This document shows, piece after piece, positions 41,432 to 50,903 of a DNA stretch of 50,903 nt. The DNA is taken from the NCBI GenBank assembly GCA_004380135.1, contig QXCR01000185.1, positions 1-50,903 on the forward strand. The letters are read 5' to 3'. The notes below the pieces were generated by a model. It saw only the letters and a list, made by a program, of their open reading frames with translations. It had not been told where the DNA came from and did no database searches. Numbering within the stretch: position 1 is the first letter of the stretch; every line of letters starts with the position of its first letter. A program made the position numbers and the translations under genes. Source of the stretch: Stemphylium vesicarium (taxonomy: Eukaryota; Ascomycota; Dothideomycetes; Pleosporales; Pleosporaceae).

Positions 41432-43123
41432 CTATCTAAGCGGGTGTTTCTCTAGGTCTCTCCATATCTTAGGTGGAGGCGGAAGCTGGTCTCTGTGCGG
41501 CCGTGATTTCTGCGGCTCTGCTGTCTGAAGTGCTGCAGCTAATGCCACAAAGTACGTGCCAAGTGTCTTCCTCTGCCTCTGCCTCTTCCTTGTCAAAACG
41601 TTTGACTCACTAAGCTGACTGCTTATTTGCTCACGTCTTGGGTCGTTATTTGATTGTCGATCTGGTGCCTCTGCTTCGGTTGGTATAGGCTCCCAGCCTC
41701 GCGGCATCTCGACTACTTCTGGCTCGAGCTCGGGCTCAGGCTGAGTCGTCTGGTCTGGAGTGCTCTCTGGTGTTGGCAACGGGCGAGGCGCATCTTTAGC
41801 TTGATCTGTTCGACCGGCTCGCTCTGTCTGCCTCGGACCACTCCAGTCTCCCTGTGCCGACTGCAGGAGTAGTTCGATCTCCTGGTCGGTTTCTTCTAGT
41901 GGTTCTGGAATGTCCAGTGTCGTCACCATCTTTGGATCGAGTATCCACCTCGTGAGCAGTGGTGGAGCTGATATTCCTGTGGCTGCTGCAGTCTGCAGCA
42001 CAGCATTGACGTATGACCTATCGCGCGCTGGCTGTCCATCGTCCATACTGATCATGGACGAGCTCTGGACCTCAGCCTGCGGCTTCGTCTTCTTCTTGAG
42101 GCCCCACTCTGTGGCTCTTAGTGCGTTTGCCATCGAGTTCGTCGTAGGGCTGTCTCTAAGCTCTGTAAACTTATCCTGGATTGCCTTATCTTGCCTCCAG
42201 CCCTTCGTCCGAACTAATTGGTTAATGTACGGGCAGTTCTCGAATTTATGGTTCTCTCCATCAAGGCACTTTGGTATCCATAGTCCTAAGCGTGTGCGAG
42301 ATCCTTGGTTATTGCTGCTGCCTGCTACTTCGAGCGTAGCAAAGGTTCCAAGTCCTGACGCGATCGGACGTATACGTCGGTAGTACGACCTGAACTCCGC
42401 GATCAAATCCGCGATCAGCGGAAATTCTTCATCCTTCTGTTCTTTCTTGATAAGGTCCTGTAGCTGAGTAGCTACCCAGCTATCGTCCAGGCCTCTAATC
42501 GACAGGATAAACTCTTCCTGCGCTCTATTGCCAGTCGTCTCCGGCATCTTGGCCTCCGTGAGGAGTCGGGTGATCGTCACCCACTCGTCGAACCATGTGT
42601 CTAAGTTGGCCGTCTTTGGCCTCGTACAGACTGCTCTATACTGAGCTCTAAGCTGATGATTCCTCTCTCCGATCGATGGACAGAGGTGCTTCTTCAGCGT
42701 CTTTAGCTAATCGTGAGCGCTAGCGCAGCTCAGGATTAGGTCTAGGTGTTTAACGTCGATCGTCTGCACAATCTCTAGGCTTAGGTTTCGGAGAGCCTTC
42801 TCCTTCGCAAGCCACCTAGCCTCGTCGCGATCAAATCGTCTAGCCCATGAGTTGTACGTAGCGAGCTCTGTCGCTGTCAAGTCTGGGATATCGATCTGCT
42901 CGTCTAGAAGAGGAGTTCTAAATCTCCTCACTTCTAGTTCTTTTAGTCTCTCGTCTTCCAGCTTCTTTAGCCTCTCTAGCGAAAGATCTGGATCAACGTA
43001 TTTCCACAGACTATTCCGGTCTGCGGAGATCTTCCTCGTAAACAGCTATTTCGACCAGTCGTCTAGCTTTCGGAGGGTAACTAACGCTCTCGTTACCTAT
43101 ATTTCGTGCTCTTGAGTTGCCAT
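41432..43123 (-). pseudogene. Gag-like polyprotein of the LTR element, with in-frame stops
   Basis: From the Met at 43123 one frame runs to 41432 with three internal TAG stops, at 43099-43097, 43048-43046 and 42709-42707. Each would be a Gln codon (CAG) after a single C-to-T reversal, the change RIP makes. After the last stop a 382-residue stretch is open. It contains LDTWFDEWVTITRLLTEAKM and then CLDGENHKFENCPYI, a CCHC-like knuckle remnant (C-x5-H-x4-C) of fungal copia Gag proteins. A Pro/Glu-rich tail follows. There is no enzyme domain. No repaired sequence is offered. Confidence 0.8.
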
Positions 43124-43238
43124 AACTACCTAGCTAAATATGCTCCTAGTGATAAGTGTCGTCGTACTAATAGCTTATCTGTTAGCTATATATATTAGGT
43201 GAACGCAGTAATTAGTTAAAGGCTTCCGGGCTCATAAC

Positions 43239-43391
43239 TGTAACGGTGTAAGGAGAGGGAGAGGACTGCGCTGTCATTATATAGCTACGAAAGAGGGCAG
43301 CTATATACGTGTGTGGGATAATAAAGTGTGGTAGCGATAACCGTACCCAACTTGTACCGGAGTGGATCTTGGCAAGGTCCAAACCGTTACA
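43239..43391 (-). repeat. LTR (5' LTR of the minus-strand element)
   Basis: 153 bp with intact inverted ends TGTAACGG/CCGTTACA. It differs from the left LTR at 13 sites, all transitions, and carries the A at only two of them. Confidence 0.9.
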
Positions 43392-43396
43392 GAGAC
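43392..43396. repeat. Target-site duplication, right copy (GAGAC)
   Basis: Exact repeat of 40980-40984. Removing one copy plus the element restores the reading frame of the CorA-like gene. Confidence 0.9.
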
Positions 43397-45044
43397 GAAC
43401 AGGCCATCCCGTTCGCTTCTGATGCCAAACAAACTCACGACCTTGTTGTCGTGTACAACAGCGGGGAAGGGAAGTGGGATGTACAAGGATATAGTCAAGA
43501 GGAACACGAGAACTTCTATGCTGCTACTACTGTTCCTGAGGCAGGTCTCGGGCAATTAGTCTTCATTCGAGGTTTCATCTCGCCATCGTGGGTGTCGACC
43601 ATTGGGAGCAAATACAACATCGATCCGGAGTTTTTTAGGCGACACATGGAATACCTTTCGGCCAGCGTTGACCGGCATGCATACAGCTTTCCATCACTCG
43701 CCAGTTCGTCAAATAACATACACCGGCTTTGTGTGAGCACACTTCTTCATCGCGATGGTTTTGGTGGACAGGATCTTCAGTCGCAGCGATCCGGTCAGTC
43801 GAATGAACTTGGGATATACAAGATACAACAGCTTGGTTCTACTAAAGTCCGTTGTGGGGATTCATTGGTGCGAGAGTACTCTACCTTGTGCTCGTGCTTC
43901 TCTGTAATTGAGCAATGGATATCGCTTTGTGTCACAAAGACAGACCAGGGTTGGGCCGGTAACAGATCACATAACATAGCACGAGGCAGACTTGCTGATA
44001 CAGAACCTAGTTATTGTTTGGATGGACCAAGGTAGACCGTTGGAGAAGTCACCTCCCGGACCATGGACAAGTCACATCGAATCCAAGGCCACAGCGTTAC
44101 CCATAATCCAGCACCATCACAAGATGGCATTTCGAACCACCACCAACCGTCTAGATCCGAATGCTAATTCTTCAGTGGAATTTCAGCAGAGTACGGCCAT
44201 TCTCCCCTTACAGTACGATTCACTGGTCGGGCTCGTCGATCTGTCCCGTCGCGCGGCTCAAGATCCGATATCGATGTGCATCCCATTATTTGCGCACGCT
44301 GCTTTCTCCGAAGTTCAGTTCCTAAACCTCATGGAGTCCAGGATCCGAATGCAGATCGACGCGATAGCTGAAGGAGTCTCAGCCGACGCATTGGGAACTT
44401 TTCAATATTTTTCCAATATTCTCGATCGGCATGCCCAGCAACTGAAAGAAAGCACTCGGTCATTCTTCAGATTGATCAATCAAAGTAATCAAAGATCAAA
44501 TGGTGTCAGAGCGGAAAGTCCAATGCCTAGAAGCGCTGTGCCCCCAAGCATCGGTATGCGCCGGCAAACGTCAGAAACCGAGACAACCAGAAATATTGGA
44601 TCGAGTAATTCCGAAAATGCTTTTGCAGCGAAGAACCTTTGGGAAGACTATGAGCAACTCCATATTCGCTGCATCGCACTGTCGAGAATGTGCACTCAGG
44701 GTATAAATCTAGCGATGAACAAAGCTGCGATTGAGGAGTCTCGAAAGGCGATTGAGCAATCTGAAAGACTCAAAAAGCTGACCTTGTTGGCGACGTTCTT
44801 CATCCCTCTCACCTTTAGCACCAGCTTGTTTGGTATGAACATTGATCTCCTCGGACAGAACGGCGTGCGATTTTGGTGGTTCTTTGTACTGTGCGTTCCA
44901 ATTACTTTGTCTGCCTACATAATTTATCTGTGGGACTTTCAACTTTTGAAGCGGTGTTGGGTGAGATTCTGGAAAAGCTGTCGCTGTGTGCGGCGGGATA
45001 AGACGGCCGAAAGAAGCGACAAGGATCCGAGTCACATTGTTTGA

Positions 45045-45333
45045 TCACATTTTTCTGTGAGCCTCACAGTTAAGCCCGTTCCCAATAGTCATACTACGTA
45101 ATGATAGCACACTCATTAGAGAAAAACGCAGACATGGACGGCACTGCCTCTGTCACAGAAGGCCTCTGCAAGGTGCAGGCATCCATGCAGCATGCCCCTC
45201 ATCTACCTAAGCGTTGTACCCCGCATTGCTAATCATGAAATAACACGCCATCAACTATCCACCAACAGCTCACCTGCATCCATATTATTCCTCTCGTACC
45301 TTGAGACATTCCATTCTTCACCCACCTGCATCG
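45045..45333. promoter_or_regulatory. Upstream region of the NLR-like gene
   Basis: About 290 bp between tandem genes on the same strand. It has a pyrimidine-rich leader (about 45255-45330) before the ATG at 45334. No TATA box is evident. Confidence 0.35.
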
Positions 45334-48300
45334 ATGGCAACGGCAGCGAACTTTATGGCCACCGGCCACCTCCAGGTCCTGCGGGATCCGGTCAACACCT
45401 CTCAGGAAGGCATTGAGTGAAGTAGAATCCTAAAAAGGCCTCAGCTTAATTCTACCGCTTACACTCAAGCTCAGCGTCGTTCTTGTTCCTGGCACCGGAA
45501 CCATCTCACCAGAGAACTGGTCGTTTGCTGACCGAAATTGGCTCGCCACTCTCCCCGAGCCTGGTTCTAGGGCACGTATCCTTGCGTATGGATACAATTC
45601 GCCATTTCCAGACACCACGTTCTCTTGGGAGTCGATTCTAATGCTCGGTTACGATTTCCTCCAATGTTTGAGCGATGCACGATCAAAGTTAGACACACAT
45701 CTTGTAAGTAGCTAATTACAGGCCCTTTATTTCTCGAACTATTAGTACGTTTGCTGATATCCCTCTTTCAGACTGACAGCAAGCCAATGGTAGTAGTCTG
45801 CCATAGCTTGGGGGGAATTATAGTCAAACAAGCTTTGTGCGTCGCCAACAAACAGTTTCATCGATATGGGTCAATCGTCAACACCATAGCCGGTATCATC
45901 TTTCTAAGCACTCCGCACCGCTATGCTGACAAAACTACGTGCGCGATGCATTTTCGCGAAATCTTGGAAGCAACAATAGGCAGGGGTTCAAAGGTCACAA
46001 ACGCCATTATCGAACGAGAAGGTGCCATTCTACTCGATCTTGCAGACAGGTTCGAAGGAATCTCGCTTCGCACGCCCATGCTATCTGCCTATGAACTGAG
46101 GGAGTCTAGAATCAGTTCTACGCCCCTGCGTCCAAAGTACCAACAAGTCAGTCCGGAGTCCTTGATCAAGTCCTGATACTAACCTGGGCTTCTAGTTGGT
46201 CAACCGCGAAGCTTGTTCGACTCATGCCCCCATGGAAACCATCGTTGGCCTAAATCTTGACCACCACAACACATGTATCTTCACTGAAAGTATCGGCGGT
46301 GAAGGCTTACGAGAGCTGAACGAGTTTATGCACAAGGTCCTGGTGGATGCTGTGCAGCTTGTTGCACTTCGGCTGAGGGAACGTAGGTTGAGAAGGTTTC
46401 GGCAAGTTGTAGTACGGCACTAATGATCCAAGAGGATTACCAGTACGCAACAATGAGCGCTTACTCGCCTACGATCAGCGAAACACCACTTCAAGGTGAG
46501 GTTGAGAACCAAGCTTATCCACCACTCAACGCTAACAGTAATTAACAGAACAACTGGAGCTTTCCGAACAACCTTCCAATACAGCAACGGAATGGCCTTC
46601 GAATGGAGCAACGGAAGGGACTACACCTTCGGGGTTTGAGTTGGTTTATCCCGCAGCCCCGAACACCGAACCAAAAAGATCTGTCCATCTACCCTGCGTG
46701 TTACTCAACACAAATTCGAAAAATGAGAACTTCTGCGGCCGTGAAGACGTCTTGGAACGTCTTGCGGCCGAGCTCTTGCCCTCAAAGAGCATAGTGACAG
46801 CATCAGGTACGGCTCTACAGCAATTTGCACTTTGTGGATTTGGGGGGATTGGAAAGACCGAAATAGCTCGCGAATTCTCCCGCCGTCATAGAGCTGCCTT
46901 TGATGCAGTGTTTTGGGTAACAGCAGACGAGATCGCGAAGCTCGACTATCACTACCAGCAAATATCGTTGGCATTGGGACTCGAAGACTCATCGGAGTGC
47001 AAGAGCCAGGTCGTCAGCAGAGAGATCGTAAAAGGGTGGCTCTCCAATCCTCAAAAGCACCTATCTGGGTACGATGAGCTTGGTCAGTCCGATCAAGCGA
47101 GGCCAGAAGCAACCTGGTTGCTTGTGTTCGATAACGCAGACGATCCAATGATCCTGGCGGACTACTGGCCCCAGGGCAGTGGATCAATTCTTATTACCAG
47201 CCGCGATCCATTGGCTAAACGCATGTTTACAGGAAGGACGTCAGGATTGGATCTCGGGCCATTGACACAGCAAGATAGCTTGTCGCTGTTCAACCATCTC
47301 ACAACCGTTTCCGACGAACCTGAAGCCAACACTGCAAAAAAAATTTCCGAAGCATTAGGTGGTGTGCCTTTGGCCATCTCACAGATGGCGGGAATCATTC
47401 GCCGACAGGACCTGACCTTGTCCGAGTTTCTTGAGCTGTATACAGATCATGAAGAACACGCCAATCTTTATGGGACAAAGTTCGATGCTAACTTAATAAC
47501 ATATCCTCACTCTCTGGCCACTGTTTGGGCGTTTGAGAAGCTAAAACCTCATGCGCGGCAGCTGTTGGAACTGATTTCGTTTCTCGACCCGGATTTCATT
47601 GGAGAGGATCTGTTGATTGAAGCATCAGTGATGCTACTTTCGGATGGCGCACAGTTCAAAAAGAGTACCTACATCGAGGCTCGAACTGATCTTCTGCAGT
47701 CATCTCTTGTTCAAAGAGACAAGCAAAGGCAGCATTTATCGGTTCATCGCATTGTACAGGAAGTGATCATGACAACAATGGACGGGGCGAAGAAACGATC
47801 CATGTTCGATTTGATCGTACGAACTCTCTGGGCGGACTGGCCATCGGCTATGCCAAAGCCATCGAAAGAGCCAGAATTGCCTCAGCCCAAATCAAGTGGT
47901 GGCAGACTACATGTTGGGAGGTGGCCTGTTTGTGCGGCGATCTATCCCCATGTTCTAAGGATACACCAACTCTGGTCAGCGATATCAGATCTCTCAGAAG
48001 CCACTAAGTTGCATTTTGCAAAGTTGTTGAATGAGGCTGCATGGTGCGTACACGGCCTGCAAGCTCTTTGCTGTTTAATCTAACCTAGCTAGGTATCAGA
48101 AAGAACGTGGTAGAACAAAGGATTTTGATGGCTTCTTCGAGACCGCTCGCAGCATCTGCGAGTCCTCCATACACCCAGATCGGGACTCCCTGCTTGCAGA
48201 TATATATTTCTGCCTAGGGGCTATCTCCATGGACGCAAGCGATTTCGATAAAAGTCGCGTTTACAAAGAATTGTCTTTGGCTCTGGTTTCCAAAATTTGC

Positions 48301-49065
48301 AGAGAGCTGGGAACTGCTGACGAGAGATTATATCTTGCATATGCAGAGCGAGGCATCTCACGCATTCAGGATAAACGCTATGAAGAAGGTGAAGATGATC
48401 TCAAGGAAGCGCTATGGATTCGTAAAGCTCTCGGCAACTACGTCCCCCGGTCTGGCGAGGTTAACCTGAGCTGGTCCCTTCTTGCACAAGGAAAGCTGGA
48501 AGAGTGTGATAAGCTTCTCTCGGAAACACTTGCGGGCAGAGAAAGGGCGTTAGGCAAAGATGACAGAGAGTCTGTCAGGACAGGACTGGTTCTGTATGCA
48601 CTTGGTAACCTTCGTGCTGCGCAAGATCGGTTGGATGAGAGTTTCGAGTATCATCAGCGAGCAATGCGCCATATGCGCGCGACGGTGGGTGAGCGGGATT
48701 TCTACACTGCTAATGTCGCTCACAAGATTGCTGAGCACTTGCTCCGCTTGGGTCGAAACGAAGAGTCGATGTAAGTGTTGCTATTTCAACAGCATAGGTG
48801 GGATTTGCTCTGACCCTCTCTTAGTACCATGGCCAATGGGGCACTGGACATCTGGTCTGTTGACCCGAGTGCACATAAGAATGAGCTTGCCCGCATGACC
48901 TTCCTCAAGGGCCGCTTGTTTGAAGCAACAGGCAGAAGTCAAAAGGCTTCCATTGCTTTCAGAGTCGCATGCCGCCTGAGAAAGGAAATAACTCAAGAAG
49001 ATCGAGATATGAATAGCTTGACCGCGGAAGATTTCGACGAGATCGTTGCTTTTTGGGCTCGATGA
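45334..49065 (+). CDS. NLR-like STAND protein: alpha/beta-hydrolase - NB-ARC - TPR
   Basis: Eight exons, 45334-45416, 45475-45703, 45772-46146, 46196-46382, 46433-46495, 46549-48043, 48093-48770 and 48825-49065, sum to 3351 nt (1116 aa). The N-terminal lipase/esterase-like domain has VVLVPGTGT, ARILAYGYNSPF, then VVCHSLGGIIVKQAL with nucleophile Ser116, and FLSTPHR (SesB-like). NB-ARC: P-loop GFGGIGKT (409-416), kinase-2 WLLVFDNADD (502-511), GSILITSRD (524-532) and GGVPLA (583-588). TPR-like helices follow from about residue 815 to the end. In fungi such proteins act as intracellular sensors for self/non-self recognition or immunity, with the N-terminal hydrolase as the effector. The first exon and its 58-bp intron are the least certain part. 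It follows the disrupted CorA-like gene in tandem. Confidence 0.85.
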
Positions 49066-49088
49066 TGAGCCTCGTTTGTCCGGGTACA

Positions 49089-50025
49089 TTATAGCACCTC
49101 GATGCCATACTTTCTATAGTCGAAGTCTTCCAGACTAGATATACTCTCGGCCCAGCCGTCATCAACTTCCCCCAATTGCCAATCATCTCCGAGCGCATTC
49201 ATTCCCACTCTCCCAGCCAGCACTTGCTTTTGCTTGTTTCCATACTCAGCCGCCACGTCTTGATGCGGGACCCAAACGACCCTCATCCCCGCGCGTCTTC
49301 CGGCCTCTACTCCCGTTACACTGTCTTCAAATATTAAACACTCTTCAGGCATGATGGTTTCCTCTGCATCAGCCGCCGAGTTCAACGATTGCAACGCAAT
49401 GAGGTATATGTCAGGCGCCGGCTTCCCTCGACCCTGTCGCAGTCGTGCGTCATCCCCTAGAATCCGCTGTTTGGGCTCGAAGAAATCCAATAATTGCTTC
49501 GTCTCCGGTCTCGAGGTTTTCAGTTTGAAGCTATGGCTCTTGCTGCTAGATGCCAATGCTAGTTTGATCTTGTCTCCTGAGGAATTTTGCGCATGACTGA
49601 GATCAGAAAGAAGCTTGTCCGCACCAGGCAATGGCTCGCAGCTCTGGAACTGAACTTGCATTTGCTCCCTCAACTCTTGAGCGAACTGTTCACGGGGAAT
49701 GGGCAGCTTGGCCCAATTATGGAATATGTCGCCATTTGTTGAGTCCGGGACGCCCATAAGCTGGACTCGAATCGATCGAGTAAAGGCAGGCCTACCGTAC
49801 TTATCGAGAAGTCGGTTCGTGCATAGAGTAATTATATCTTCAGAGTTGATGAGGAGCCCGTCCATGTTGAAAATGCAAGCGCGGATTGGCGGGAAAATCG
49901 TAGTAGGTCCATTAGCCTCGGGCAATGGCTTCACTGTCCTTATGTAAACGTTAGAAATGAGCGCGCCCAAGGCCAAGCACGGTCGCCCACATCGGGGGAA
50001 CTCACTCTGATCTAGAGAGCGTCAT
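49089..50025 (-). CDS. HAD-superfamily hydrolase-like protein lacking the nucleophile aspartate
   Basis: Exon 1 (50025-50006) gives MTLSRSE and exon 2 (49938-49089) continues TVKPLPEANGP. The intron has a GTGAGT donor and a TCTAACG branch point. Total 870 nt, 289 aa. The fold is the DOG/pseudouridine-phosphatase type of HAD enzyme: motif I region CIFNMDGLLINSED, motif II LALASSSK, Lys in GRGKPAPD and motif III LIFEDSVTGVEAG. Motif I normally reads D-x-D. Here the first Asp, the phosphorylated nucleophile, is Asn31 (AAC at 49868-49866), one G-to-A change from GAC. If real, phosphatase activity should be lost or very weak. The rest of the frame is intact, so it is either a binding-only paralogue or a recent mutation. 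The gene is convergent with the NLR-like gene, 23 bp apart. Confidence 0.85.
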
Positions 50026-50253
50026 ATTGTCACAAGCGGCCGAAGCTGCCTTGTATCCAAGATTGTCGAGGTGGAAGGAGTCGAGCCCGCTGGCAATGTC
50101 GTACCAAGATAGTGCGGGGCATGAAACGAGTCCCACGGCGTGCCGAGCCACTTACAGTCCGTACGCGCGTAATGCCCATGTTCGCGTGCCGCCCGGGCGC
50201 GGCATCACAACATCGCGAACACGCTATCTTCAACGCCCCATAACTCAACAATC

Positions 50254-50602
50254 ATGGATTCAATTCAAAAAGCAATTGAAGTAATCGAATCGCACAAAGA
50301 AGGAGAACAATTCTCGTACCAGAAAGTCTCTGGAAAATTCGGTGTTGACCGATCGACGTTGGCGCGCCGACACCAAGGCAAGCAGGCCAGCTGTGCAGCC
50401 AAAGCAAAACAACAGCAATTACTCAGCCCACAACAAGAATTTGAACTTGTCAAATACATAGAAAGATGCAGCGAGAGAGGCTCAGCACCTACGCGAGATA
50501 TGATCAAAAATTTCGCAAGTGCTATAGCAAAATAGGAGGTTTCTAAGAGCTAGATTACTCATTTTTTGCACCGCCATTCTAACAAACTCACCACCAAATT
50601 AA
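50254..50602 (+). pseudogene. N-terminal fragment of a pogo/Fot1-type (DDE_1) transposase
   Basis: MDSIQKAIEVIESHKEGEQF begins a typical helix-turn-helix start, followed by SYQKVSGKFGVDRSTLARRH and LLSPQQEFELVKYIE ... PTRDMIKNFASAI, the CENP-B-type DNA-binding region of Fot1/pogo transposases. The frame hits TAG at 50533 and again at 50551. The same frame beyond them still reads transposase-like residues (ITHFLHRHSNKLT) to about 50602, where other sequence begins. The first stop would be a Gln and the second a Trp codon with one transition each, compatible with RIP. The catalytic DDE part is missing. Confidence 0.75.
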
Positions 50603-50611
50603 GCGCTAAGC

Positions 50612-50655
50612 TAGCGGCCACCGAAGCTGGCCACCCACTGAAGCTGGCCACCCGC
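50612..50655. repeat. Terminal-repeat-like tandem at the edge of the rightmost transposon
   Basis: AAGCTGGCCACCC occurs at 50624 and 50641 (17-bp period), with a related CGGCCACCG just to the left and CAGCCACCCA to the right. Together with the transposase end that follows, this looks like the terminal region of a Fot1/mariner-type DNA transposon. The left border at CTAG (50611-50614) would fit insertion at TA. Confidence 0.5.
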
Positions 50656-50703
50656 CCAGAACCCAGCCACCCATTAAAAATCAACGTAATTAATTGAACC
50701 TAA

Positions 50704-50903
50704 TTACAATTGCCACTCTGTACACATAGACTGGAGAGTTTGAGCTGCTGATTCAGCTGCTGCTCTCTCTGCTGCTTTTTCTGCAGTGTTACTATTGTTT
50801 TGTAACTCTAAAAGAGCAGACGCCTGCACTGCTACCATAATTGTTTCTATGTCTGCAAAGCGTTGATTTGGATTTACATGAACTTTCTTTCGTGGCTGCT
50901 GAG
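50704..50903 (-). pseudogene. C-terminal end of a second DDE_1/pogo-type transposase, running off the window
   Basis: On the minus strand a frame enters from the window edge and stops at TAA (50706-50704). It reads QPRKKVHVNPNQRFADIETI, like the basic C-terminal region of Fot1-type transposases (RKK...NP...FADIE), then an Ala/Glu-rich tail (AEKAAERAAAESAAQ). No stop is seen inside the visible part, so it could belong to an intact copy beyond the window. It faces the plus-strand fragment at 50254. Confidence 0.6.

Larger units (their letters stand above)
40985..43391 (-). mobile_element. Non-autonomous LTR retrotransposon (copia-type gag remnant), RIP-mutated
   Basis: The element is 2407 bp long. 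It has two 153-bp LTRs, the right beginning TGTAACGG and ending CCGTTACA, and a perfect 5-bp target-site duplication. On the minus strand the order is right LTR, a possible primer-binding site (TTATGAGCCCGG, at about 43237-43226), a gag-like frame (43123-41432), about 290 bp of TA-rich sequence, a polypurine tract (AGGGGGGAG, at about 41147-41138) and the left LTR. No protease, integrase or reverse-transcriptase motif remains, so the element could only move with help from a relative. It sits inside exon 2 of the CorA-like gene. Confidence 0.9.
40760..45044 (+). pseudogene. CorA-like Mg2+ transporter-family protein gene, split by an LTR retrotransposon
   Basis: The pieces are exon 1 (40760-40781), exon 2a (40842-40984), the inserted element, exon 2b (43397-43958), a 52-bp intron (43959-44010) and the last exon (44011-45044). 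Left of the insertion the frame reads ...NLLNLPKRD and right of the duplicated GAGAC it continues EQAIPFASDAK... in phase. The four pieces sum to 1761 nt, exactly 587 codons, with no stop, so the pre-insertion gene was intact (586 aa). The right part has the fungal CorA-like layout: an N-terminal soluble domain (GQLVFIRGFISPSWVSTIGS), a long amphipathic helix (QSERLKKLTLLATFFIPLTF) and the FGMN motif at residues 516-519. Two C-terminal helices follow. CorA proteins conduct Mg2+, but these fungal accessory members are often untested. The element contains stops, so the present gene is broken unless spliced around it. Confidence 0.85.

Noticed and set aside
43959..43989. 31-bp intron model for the CorA-like gene
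   Set aside because: It is in phase but shorter than fungal introns normally are. The 52-bp alternative ending at 44010 is also in phase and gives a better family match.
46406..46443. 38-bp intron model in the NLR-like gene
   Set aside because: In phase but very short with a weak GTTGTA donor. The 50-bp intron 46383-46432 has a canonical GTAGGT donor and a CTAAT branch point.
50036..50052. Possible left terminal repeat of the plus-strand transposase fragment (GCGGCCGAAGCTGCC)
   Set aside because: Only partly similar to the right-hand terminal-repeat-like sequence and adjacent to the first exon of the HAD-like gene, so chance similarity cannot be excluded.

Overview
This window is nuclear DNA of a filamentous ascomycete. 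The evidence is short (about 45-60 bp) GT-AG introns with CTAAC/CTGAC-like branch points, CT-rich leaders, a HET-domain gene, an NLR-like STAND gene, small cysteine-rich secreted proteins, and a retrotransposon mutated only by transitions (repeat-induced point mutation, RIP). The gene types fit a plant-associated Dothideomycete, perhaps Pleosporales. That placement is inference from gene style and no marker was compared.

Layout. 0.4-1.9 kb: PP6/Sit4-type phosphatase. 3.1 kb: 10-cysteine secreted protein. 4.0-5.9 kb (-): HET-domain gene with a splice-phase problem in its core motif. 6.1-10.1 kb: conserved block of a PNPOx-like membrane protein, a CXXC zinc-binding protein and an SNG1/DUF3533 membrane protein. 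11.8-12.4 kb (-): secreted protein. 14.2-15.7 kb (-): secreted FAD-linked oxidase. 15.7-18.9 kb: gene-poor. 18.9-25.5 kb: housekeeping block of RTP1-like protein, SmF and a PPR-type mitochondrial protein. 26.9-27.4 kb: two-exon secreted precursor with four repeats separated by Kex2-type sites. 29-33 kb: orphan multi-pass membrane protein and an IPA-like protein. 34.8-35.3 kb: decayed MFS transporter. 35.6-37.7 kb: secreted GMC oxidoreductase. 38.1-38.5 kb: three-exon 8-cysteine secreted protein. 40.8-45.0 kb: CorA-like gene split by a 2.4 kb LTR retrotransposon. 45.3-49.1 kb: hydrolase-NB-ARC-TPR NLR-like gene. 49.1-50.0 kb (-): HAD-like protein lacking its nucleophile Asp. 50.25 kb to the end: two broken pogo/Fot1-type transposases in opposite orientation.

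How the genes fit together. Conserved cellular genes (phosphatase signalling, splicing, RNA polymerase assembly, mitochondrial expression) alternate with accessory islands. The accessory islands hold secreted proteins and oxidases that act outside the cell, recognition or cell-death type genes (HET, STAND) and mobile-element debris. The most notable accessory signals are the Kex2-processed repeat precursor at 26.9-27.4 kb and the CorA-like gene, whose reading frame is continuous across a perfect 5-bp target-site duplication once the retrotransposon is ignored.

Most intron positions were derived by reading splice signals and checking that the summed exon lengths are divisible by three and give the family's expected protein. 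No RNA evidence or database search was available.
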